A DNA stretch of 64,000 bases, taken from assembly GCF_001642475.1 (NCBI RefSeq), contig NW_019173997.1, positions 119,938 through 183,937 on the forward strand, written 5' to 3'. The stretch's first letter is position 1. Every line of letters begins with the position of its first letter. Shown here one piece after another: positions 55,249 through 64,000 of this stretch. A model generated the notes under the pieces. That model did no database searches and was not told where the DNA came from. It was given only the letters and a program-made list of their open reading frames with translations. Origin of the DNA: Fonsecaea monophora. Taxonomy: Eukaryota; Ascomycota; Eurotiomycetes; Chaetothyriales; Herpotrichiellaceae. The position numbers and the translations under genes were made by a program.

Positions 55249-56498
55249 TGTTTGCGATGGCTTTAGGGAAGGGGATAAGCTAGCAAAGAACCCTGCGGTA
55301 CGAGAAGCGCAGGGGCCACGGTATTCCTATATAAAAGCCAAAGGCTAGGTCGAAGCAATAACATGACTTCATGTGTTAGGTACTATCTTGCCTCGGACCT
55401 TGGGCTTACGAGTAGTAGTGGCCGGACAATCCCTGTTGAACATGGATCCGAGTCAGCGAGCGAATACCTGGCCATATGGCATGTGAAGCGAAATGCACCA
55501 TCTGCGTACAGAGCGGGGGATCGATATCCTCCATGTCCATATCCACTCCCCAGATCCGGTCAAACGGCCCACAGCAACTGTGGATCCCTCACCGAGGTTG
55601 CCATGATGGGTCCTCAATGCCTATTCGTGCCTCTATAACTTGGAGAGGATTCAAGCAATGCTTTCAGCCGGGCCCGGCCGATCTGATACCGAGTATCAAT
55701 AAGGATGGCACATAGGTCCTGACAGCAGCTCGTTGAAGCCTTTCTCGTATCTATTTGTGTGAACTACTGCCTTAGAACTGGTGGCGAAGGACTGTCTTGA
55801 TCGTCTGCAATCTTGGTGGTGTAGATTGAAAGTGTTTGGAGGTTGGCCCAGGTGCCTTTCGCAGACCAGTACTTGTCTTGCCGGCAGGAAGGAGGAATCG
55901 GGGAATAAAGGTCCAGTGATATCGCATTCACTTATGAGACCTGGTCCTTTTGCGCAGTACTAGAGTTGCCAGAGCCCCAGTTTCGCATGTCACAATGCTT
56001 CAGTATTTTGGTCTATGATACCCGATGCTCACTTACCGAGGTCGCTTCGCTCCTTGTGAAAGAGGCAGCCTGTAGATCCGCGGTATCGACGAACCGATTG
56101 GACAAATTGGGCACATCCCTGTATGTCTGAGGCGTCTCCTTTTTTTTTTCATTTTGATTTGTCAGTTACCGTCGTCTGGAATACGTACAAGGAGAGGGCA
56201 CACCGCCCCAGGAAAAAGGGGAAACAGACCCGGTATGACAACGCATAATACTTACATAACTGTTTGCCTACTTCTCCCCATATTGCATCAGTTACATAAT
56301 TTACCTCCAAAGGTTCAGATTTCGGAAGCTGCTGAAGACAAAAGGTGGGGAGCAAACTGGCTCGCGCAAAAGGAAGCAGCAAAGAGGTTCATATCTCGAG
56401 GTGGTGGTAACGTCCTACGACATCTTTACTATAAGATCACTCATGACACTAGACGGTTGAAGCAAATGCGCCAGCCATCGCCGTGTGAGTCCCCCAGC
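55249..56498. other. Transporter upstream region; no gene seen
   Basis: 5' flank of the transporter and 3' flank of the secreted protein gene. Only short overlapping frames occur; a TATA box for the transporter lies at 55328. Confidence 0.5.
55328..55336 (-). promoter_or_regulatory. TATA box of the transporter gene
   Basis: On the minus strand TTTTATATA, about 80 bases upstream of the ATC at 55248. Transcription from about 55300 would make the ATC region the first part of the message and would exclude the alternative upstream exon. Confidence 0.5.
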
Positions 56499-57219
56499 TC
56501 AACCATATTTTCTCCCTCGAATCATGCTTGTAATAGGTACATCTTTCTTTTTCAATGACGTGGGTTCCGGAGTGTTGCACGTGTATACAGCACCAATGGA
56601 TGCCCCGAAGCAGAACTGCATTGGAGTCTGACAACATTCATTGCTTCCGTTGCAGACGCCCCCCTGTGGGACGCAGGTAAGCGTTGAAGTCGTCGTTGTC
56701 GGGATCGTGCTTGTCGTGGTCGTTGTCGTGGTGGTGGTGGTAGTGGTGGTTGTTGTCGTCATGGGAGTAACCTATAAGCATTTGTTAGCAACAGCGCATC
56801 TATCACTTTGACCGTCGACTCACAGTCTTGGTGCTGGGAGTTTCGATGCAGGAGCAGAAGGTCGACAAAGCTGCTCCAGCCTCGGACACCAAGACAGACC
56901 ATTGCGATGCCTTGGCGTCCTGAGTCGTCGTAGCACTTCTTGAAGTGGTGGGCGTCGTTGATGGGGTTCTTGTTGTCGTCGTGGTTGTCGAGGAGGAGTG
57001 TCTTGTCGTTGTCGTTGTGGAAGATGTTCGAATGTATCCCCGTTTATCCTTGAATGTGACGGATACGACTGGCTGAGGGTATTTTGCGCTACAGAAGGAC
57101 TGCGCGGGGGGGTATCCCTTCAGCAGAGGGACGGCAATTGCATTGATCCCACTGTTGCAGGCTCCAGCTTCGGCGAGAGCGGCGATGCCGAGCAAGGAGA
57201 GAAAGGAAAGTAGCTTCAT
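56499..57219 (-). CDS. Secreted Thr-rich protein with C-terminal cystine-knot-like module
   Basis: Exons 57219-56824 and 56771-56499, intron 52 bases (GTGAGT...CTTATAG), 222 residues. The frame opens further upstream, but MKLLSFLSLLGIAALAEA at 57219 is a clear signal peptide. Mature residues ~20-70 form a compact domain with two Cys; a Ser/Thr linker (about 72-110) leads to a C-S-C pair, then a second poly-Thr linker (about 137-160) to a small module with Cys165, 172, 178, 179, 186 and 197. The spacing C-x6-C-x5-CC-x6-C-x10-C is the cystine-knot (knottin) pattern. The C terminus is basic. Linkers like these are usually O-glycosylated. It is probably exported; carbohydrate binding or an effector-like role is possible but not shown. 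No homologue is recognised. Confidence 0.75.
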
Positions 57220-59034
57220 ATTTCGCACCTGCTCGTGGTGCAGGCTGGGTTTGTGACCCGAGTTAAATATTCCAGGTTGGCGTTTCGTGGAATGCAATGC
57301 GGTAGGAGAAGATTAGTATCACGGGTTAAGAAATGCTGCCGTTAGCCAGAGAAGCTTGTTTCCAGGGACTTATATATCGAAAAATTCGAGTACGGTGGCT
57401 AGGTCTGGCCACCGAGGTGTCCCCTTGCATCTCGTATAGAATCAGAAGTCCTACCTAGAATATCGAAGCTTCTTAAACCCGTTTAGCCGTTCGGGGCGCA
57501 ACTAGATACAGCGCAGGAAGAGACTGGCGATCTAGAACGCTTGCTAGATACCGAGATCAGCCAAAGCCGCGGCCGCAATAGGCAGGTGTCTAGCCCGCTA
57601 TTAGCCTCATTGAGGTGGAGAAAAGGACATCTAGCACCGAATCAGGAAAGTGTGAGTCTAGCCCGATTTATACTTTGGGCATCGGCAAAATCATCTCTAT
57701 TCAGGTTCTAATCATTGAATTGGGGCTCTCAGTGGCTGGCTGACTACTTGTTATTTCTTCTCAGCTCGCCTACGAAGCGAGCGTTCTCGACTGTGAAACT
57801 ACCGAATGAATTCATATCACATAACTCCAGTCGATACTGATTGTGAGAATGGCATATTCCAGACATGCGTTTTGGTCTTAAATTTGGGTGGCTCCAGGCC
57901 AGACTGCTGCTCGTTGGAGGCGAAGGCCATTGAGAGCGGAATCCTCATCAGGTACGGGTTCCCGAGAGCGTGTCATGAACTAATAGCCTCGATGACAGAG
58001 ATCAACGTCGTCTGTGGCAGATCTGGAAACAAATATTCCTGTATCTGTCCTTGTCCTCGCAGATACCGGAGTCTATTGCCACCACGTGATGTGAATTCTG
58101 TGCGATGACGGTTGACTAGCTAACCCGAGAATGGTGGTTCCGAGACACAGGACCACGTATCAAGCTCGTGAGACGGTAAGTTGGGAGATGACTGGCGTTG
58201 AAGACGCAGGACTGGGAGGTTTCGGGGTCCCTACGCAAGGTAGTATCAGCAACTGTGGAATTGATAAAGTTAGCGATGGCTCTTAAGAGGTCGCCGTCGC
58301 CGCAATGTCATCGTTCGGTGGATGATGACGATGCGTCGGTGGCCAGACTGTCCAGCATCAAGACTTGTGTCGTTAGCTTGGTTCCCCGTAATTCCTTTAT
58401 GATGGGAGTTGAAACTCCGATTCTTTCCTTGGCAACTGCAACTAATGATGCCCTGTTGATCCCATTTTCAGCCTTCAACCTTGGACGCGATCGATGTGCG
58501 CTCTCAGCTCGATGAATCGTGTATGGAGTAGCATGTGTGTCTAGAAAAAGATGGTACCAGAGAGATCGCCCTACAATCTCGACTCGAGAGCCTTGCTTAC
58601 CTAGACAGGCGTGGCAGTCTGGCAGGCTAGGGTAAAGGCGCGAATGAAACTGAAGAGGCGAACTTATCCACCCACCCCGCATTTGTGTCGGCGGACGTGG
58701 GGAGGCAATTGCGCCAAACTTGCCAAGGTGAGCCGGGCCGGTATCGCCGAGCTTGCTAAATGTGGATGTACCGAGGCTCATCAGGTACAAGGTGGGTTGA
58801 TGTCTACCACCTTTTGGAATATTGTCTCAACACCATTGCCTTGTATTTCTTATCGTGTTTTGTTGGAAGAACGCCGTGTCGCTTGCCACTCTTTCAGTCA
58901 TACCCACCCCAGCTTTAGAATATTGCGTATAGAAATATCGGGAGCTAGCGGTTTGGTTCCTCTCATTTTCCCGGTCAATTGCTCAAATCATTCCGGCCAA
59001 CGACATTAAGACCTCAAAAGCTGATTCAACAACC
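57220..59034. other. 1.8 kb divergent intergenic region
   Basis: Promoters of the secreted protein gene (minus) and the thioesterase gene (plus). Frames at 57806-58108, 58198-58515 and 58308-58790 overlap each other on both strands and lack motifs. Nothing else was seen. Confidence 0.5.
57370..57376 (-). promoter_or_regulatory. TATA box of the secreted protein gene
   Basis: TATATAA on the minus strand, about 150 bases upstream of the ATG at 57219. Confidence 0.5.
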
Positions 59035-59589
59035 ATGGTGTCCAAGCTTCACGCAGACTTTGATATTCCTTGGTGCAAGAAGCTTTTACAGTCTGACATC
59101 TTCGAAGTCGATATACCCTATCAGCACCCTTATCGGAATGATCCCCCCTTTAACAAAGATCTCTCCAACAGTATGTTCCGACAGACTCTCTACACCGCCG
59201 ACGGTATCCGCGCGCAAATCAACTTTAAGCGACGCACGGCAGAGCCAGACTCTATCATTCCCTGGGAATACTGTTGTCTCTTGTCCCTTGGGCCTGGGAT
59301 CGATGGCAAGACGGGTCGTGCACACGGGGGTTTCAATGCCTTGTTGCTGGATCAGATGACTGGAACTGTGGCGTCAATGGTGTCACAGACCATGGCACCG
59401 TCGACAGCTACTATGACAGTCGATTACAAGGCGCCGATTGACACGCCAGGGGTGATACTGTGTCGCGCATGGCCGATCGAGCGACAAGGGCGGAAAACAT
59501 GGATCAAGGCGAGGATCGAGGACGGGCAGGGCAAGCTGCTCGCAAGTGGGAAGTCACTCTTCATTGATGCGAGACAACAGAAAATATAA
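59035..59589 (+). CDS. HotDog-fold thioesterase (PaaI/4HBT-like)
   Basis: Single exon, 184 residues, ATG at 59035. The HotDog signature is G-R-A-H-G-G-F-N-A-L-L-L-D (about 99-111), with His-Gly-Gly and a downstream Asp on the central helix as in PaaI-type acyl-CoA thioesterases. ATMTVDYKAPIDTPG and GKLLASGKSLFID are the following strands. There is no targeting signal. Such small fungal proteins hydrolyse acyl or aryl thioesters and are common in catabolic and secondary-metabolite clusters. It may belong with the monooxygenase and ALDH genes, but it lies 3.8 kb beyond the transporter on the opposite strand, with the secreted protein gene between. Confidence 0.88.
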   Translation: MVSKLHADFDIPWCKKLLQSDIFEVDIPYQHPYRNDPPFNKDLSNSMFRQTLYTADGIRAQINFKRRTAEPDSIIPWEYCCLLSLGPGIDGKTGRAHGGFNALLLDQMTGTVASMVSQTMAPSTATMTVDYKAPIDTPGVILCRAWPIERQGRKTWIKARIEDGQGKLLASGKSLFIDARQQKI

Positions 59590-62500
59590 GATCTTACAAC
59601 GTTTTTGGTAATCTTTACTAGAGTATTCTCTCCTGCTTCCAACTTTGGATTTTATTTTGTGAGCAGACAAACCTCTTTGAATATTCCCCAGTCCTGCTGA
59701 TATACAGAAAAACTGCAGCTGAATGTCGAGTAGCATCCTGTTGGGTCCCTAAGAGACACCCTTGGGAAACAAAGAAATACCGCTGTAAGGAGAAGAAGCG
59801 TACGGCGCCCCGAATATTTCATGAAGCTGAGGTGTCGGAGAAATTCTGGGAACCGCCAGTCCCTATTTCGGTGGTGTGTGTCATTTGAATTTGTCAGACC
59901 TCAATCATTCACAGCACCTCCATAGAGAAGGTTTGCCGAGAGTTGTTTCCCACACCGAACGAACAACATCGTAAACAACTCTCACTCTCTGCTCCCCAAT
60001 CCAACCCAACTACAATACCAACATAGAACCTTTGTCATATCTCATCATGACTCAGGAAGGCTGCCGAACAGCCTGACATGCACTCTATCAAGCAGCTACC
60101 GCTAAATGGGCATGTCCCCCACGCAGACACACTCACTATTGCCTTCCCACTTCCTCGCTCGACAGCCCAAAACTATGCATTCAGCTTGACCTCCAGATGC
60201 TCTCTTTCCACAGATAGTTGCACACTGTGCCTGTCTCATCCTCTTCCACGTTTGAACTTAGAGACATGACCACCCACATTCACCTCTAACCCGTTCGCTC
60301 TCATTCCTTCCTATATCCTGAATGCGAAACGGCATGGTCGAATCTCCGCAATTTTCTGAACCAGGACATGAAAAGAAACAAAGTCACCGTCCAGAAGAGT
60401 TCGGTATAACTAGATGGATTGACGCGTCTAGCAAAACTATATTAAGGAGGTTATGAATATTAAACCATTCCAAACCCCAAGCATCCTGCGGTCTTAACCA
60501 ACATCTCCTGTCAAATTCCATGCATATCATATTGTCAAAGTATGTCTTGCTTAATCGAGTAATACACAGTTTTGAAAGCGGCAACAGCTTAAGAGGCATA
60601 TGGTTTGCCGATTTGTCCTTATCTGTGCAGTATATCCTACTTCAACTATTTATCGATTGTATAAGGATCTTATCGGCTCACATCGTCTTTCTACCCATCG
60701 AAATGCACGAGAACGTTGCCCTGACACTGTTTGCCACGAGATCATCGCCTCGAATTTTGCAAGAACTTTTTGTTGAACCGTTGCGATATCTCACACTGAA
60801 GGACGTCGTAACCATTCGACACAAAGTAATGACGGCAGAAGAATGTTCTAGCATACTCACACATGGAGCAAGATGAAGTCTCAGCATTCGAGGCTATTCT
60901 ATGGTGGTTGTAGCGCGGTATCAAGCAGCTCTGCTTCGGCTTCACAAGAAACCTTGAACGGCTTGCTGAACCCTTAAGTACATGGATCTGATGCCGCCGT
61001 CATTACCTCTCGATCTTCACACCGGCAGACGATGTGTACGGACATATCGACCTTTTCTGGTGACAACACATGTGAACAGACTACCGTCAATAAAGTTTCT
61101 CCGAGACAGTCGCAACAATAACTCGTCCATTGCCGTTTGTGGCGCCTGTATTCAAGAGAATGCAATCCTCGAAGCGGGTCTTGACGCCTTTCACGGGGAT
61201 GCTCAGTCGCTCGCTCCCGATGTGTCCCCTGAGGAATCTACGAGACTCGAAAGTTTTGCAGCCACCTCAGCAAGCAAGTGCTGGCAAGCTCGACTTACGG
61301 TCCGAGACGTAGTGGCAACAGCACAGGAAGGAGTTGGTGACACGCATAGCGCATTTTAGCTGGAGGTTGGAACAGGACCCCGACAATGGTTTGCATCCCT
61401 GCAAGCGGATTCCTCTGGGCTCCTGTAACTCCAGGGTTGAGCAGCCAATGACTCCTGACAACCATTACACCGAGATGCAGATAAGGCCAACAAACTACTG
61501 GCATGCGAGCACCCCCTGAACGTCCTTGGGGCCCACCGATACGACGGTGCAGGAATCGCAATGTTTCTTTCATGACCTGTTCGGCCGAATCTACAGCACC
61601 AAGCACTCTTTTCCCTGCCTTTCGCGCCGCCACTTCGGCACGGCCAGCCACAAGACGAACCTTCATGGTGGTAGGTAAACCCCTACCTCGTACAAGATGG
61701 TTTTGGAACAGTCGAACAAGCGGGATCAAGGCAGCCATTGAGTATTCTGCTATCGGAAAGGGAAATGACAGGTGATAGTCCGAACACGGAAGGAGACATA
61801 CTTATCGGAAATGCGAACTGCAAGACTGCAAGCAATGGGGCTGAAACATTGGGCTGACTCATGTCGAAAGCAAAAACGCCAGAAACCCTGGTGTCACCCG
61901 GGGTTGGGGAAACCCTGATGCCATCGAGGCCTCCTCCAGGCAGCGTCGCCGAACAGGGTAAGTTTGCCTGTTGGCTCGCTATTGACGTTTGGTGGCAACT
62001 TGGACAACGCCTGTCGTTTGGGAGGGCAGGGTGAATGGATCAAATTGGCCTCTTCCCCTAAAAACTTCGTGGTTCCCACCCCATACATTGGCACACGCAG
62101 TTGAAAAAGGGTCTGGGATTTATCTAGTGAGTAAGTTGCAACCAAGCTGATACACACTTCATCTCGTATTTGACTTGCTGGTAAGTCGTCCAATTCATTC
62201 GTTCAGGACTGATTGCAAGGACTCGGCATGTGAAGAACCATGGACCTGGAGCAGGGAGACGAAACCCAGTGAAAAGAGGAGCTCGTGAGCAAATCCCTCA
62301 TCTTTGCCATGTTCACCCAGTCAGTCTACCAATAGCCATCAAAACTTGGTGGTCCACGCCTGACAGCAGGACAGAGTTTCAGACGATCTCCACCAATGCT
62401 CCTCCCCTGGGCAGCTGAGCTCCGCAGGTGTAGTCCAACCAGCCACCTCCAGGTTACAACAATCGCGGGATATGACGCAATTACACAATGGCAGTATGTT

Positions 62501-64000
62501 TTTCCTTTAGAGAGCAACCTAGGCAAGACAAAGACAGTAATCTCGCAATTTGCCACGATCAGATACCGCATCCGCCGGGAGGGGGGGCGTGTTCTACCAA
62601 GTCCAGTGAGTGCTCATCTCCATGCATGACAAGCAGAACTTGCCGGTGCCATATTAATCGTCATCCACGCGATGCCGAATAGGGCTGCTCTTCACGAGTG
62701 TCTCGTTTTCTTCCCCTCCCTGCATACGCGACTCGTGAGAGAAAGCGGGGTTTCAGGGATTATACTGTAGGTCCGTGCGTTTGTGGATGCCGTGGGCAGC
62801 CAAAGATGTCACAATCCCTACGCTCCAGCTCGAGCCGTGCCAAGTGGCCTGGAACTTGACTGCTCATTGTCCTATTCTCCTTGCAACGTCTGTCTATACA
62901 CACTAGCCTATGTTCCCAACTGCCGACATCTTCTGGAATGATATTCGATATAGAGTTCCTGCACTTCTCGGAGTCGGGCAAAACGTGGCGCGGGAGACAA
63001 CAAACGAGGACGCGCGCGTCAGGACCGAGTACTCTGAGGTCATAAAACGCCGAGAGCAAAGCGGAAATGTGGCTAGTTGGCGCAAAACAAGCACATGGGC
63101 TGCCTAGCTCCCAGGTAAGTGGTCTGGGGTCATGGAGGTATACCGATCGGCGAGGTCCAGATCCCTCTAATGCCCGAAAGGGATATTCGCCCGTATGGGA
63201 GGAGGAGTGAAAGACACGCGGGCATTGGTTGCCATTTTGTAGAGGCTATCAGGTGGCTGACCAATGAACGGACTCAGGGGCTGGCACTAGGGCAAAGTAT
63301 CCAACAGGAGAAAGCCAAATTTCAGCCATGGTTCGGTCGTCAAACGTCGCGCGAAGTGCGAAGAACGTTGTCAGAGTGGAGGGAACAAGACCATGCCAAC
63401 TTATTCACCTCGTACACACGGGAACCTTGACCTCGCTCCCGCGCCTCCGGAAATGTTTGCACCAGAAAGTATGAACAGACCTCGCAGATCCCGGTGGTCT
63501 AGACCTCAGAGACTTGAGTTTAATATCCGCCACAGGGCTGCTAAACGGCGTGTAGGGGGTGTGTGAGTGGAAACTGGCAGACGAGTGATCTTATCAAATG
63601 CGACAATCGCACGAATCGATACCCTGATCGGAGTGAATACCCTGGCCTTGTTGCTGATCGTGTCTATACAAGTGGCGGTGTGAGCGACCGACTCCTCCTG
63701 CACCCTGGCACTGAGATCAGATCAGCTTGAGACATGGCTAGGCTGATTGACATGGCATGACGGCCGCGGATAGTGCCACCAGGGCTGTTGAAAAGAGATC
63801 AACAGGAGGATCGGCAACGACAAGGCACTCTGTTGAACATTCTAGGGATAGCGGGCACGGGCAGCAATGGCACTACCCACAGCAAAGGCTCACGGACTGT
63901 GCAAGCAGGTGTTTGAGCGTAAAGTGGCGGCAAATATGCTGAATTGATACCGTGGCTATGCGTAGATACGCCGTACATGGAGCAGATACTCAACCCCCCC
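59590..64000. other. 4.4 kb gene-poor right end
   Basis: No gene could be supported. Frames at 60520-60876 (plus), 61295-61738 (minus) and 63119-63430 (plus) are the longest; none has a family motif, signal peptide or plausible splicing to a neighbour. The window ends in a run of C. No telomere repeat or transposon end was seen. Confidence 0.45.

Noticed and set aside
61295..61738. 147-residue minus-strand frame with a basic helical stretch, briefly considered a remnant of an AflR-type regulator C terminus
   Set aside because: No zinc cluster, no upstream exon and no clear conserved residue; the resemblance is too weak.

Overview
The window is nuclear DNA of a filamentous ascomycete (Pezizomycotina). 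It carries monocistronic genes on both strands with zero to three short introns of about 50-75 bases and GT...AG borders. It holds single-copy eukaryotic housekeeping genes beside fungal families: Zn2Cys6 regulator, NmrA-like reductase, Sip1-type GH36, GPI-anchored sugar dehydrogenase, long disordered Ser/Arg/Pro proteins. The mix would suit a Eurotiomycetes or Chaetothyriales-type genome, but I cannot fix the taxon by eye. Exon borders were read by hand from splice sites and reading-frame continuity; no alignment was run.

Positions 1-33,000 are mostly a conserved housekeeping block. It holds a Sip1/raffinose-synthase-like GH36 (5' end cut by the window), a complex I accessory subunit (NDUFB11/ESSS), a long disordered protein with conserved acidic C-terminal blocks, a Gcn20-type ABC-F ATPase, a secreted GPI-anchored glucose/sorbosone dehydrogenase, a 1352-residue tail-anchored disordered protein, the MICOS subunit Mic60, Pescadillo/Nop7, the GPI transamidase subunit PIG-U/Gab1, the histone N-terminal acetyltransferase Nat4/NatD and succinate-semialdehyde dehydrogenase. 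Divergent pairs share short upstream regions (Pescadillo/PIG-U 293 bases; NatD/SSADH 498 bases). PIG-U and NatD converge with 21 bases between their stops.

Positions 33,700-40,000 carry a large dynamin/SLIP-GC-like GTPase and a 15-repeat ankyrin protein, converging across a pyrimidine-rich spacer and a (GT)17 tract.

Positions 40,800-59,600 look like an accessory catabolic neighbourhood: an NmrA/isoflavone-reductase-like oxidoreductase tail to tail with a Zn2Cys6 regulator; a small Cys/His protein; then, all on the minus strand, an aldehyde dehydrogenase, a Baeyer-Villiger-type flavin monooxygenase and an MFS sugar-type transporter; a small secreted Thr-rich protein with a cystine-knot-like tail; and a HotDog thioesterase. 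Uptake, Baeyer-Villiger oxidation of a ketone, ester or thioester hydrolysis and aldehyde oxidation under a local regulator would form a plausible pathway. The substrate is unknown and the grouping is inference. The transporter has no in-frame ATG where its N terminus should begin.

Three stretches are gene-poor for this genome: 8.8-13.6 kb, 43.9-47.1 kb and 59.6-64.0 kb. No rRNA, tRNA, CRISPR array or intact transposon was recognised. No member of a new defence or mobile system could be supported; the most unusual items are the transporter start, the modular secreted protein and the GTPase.
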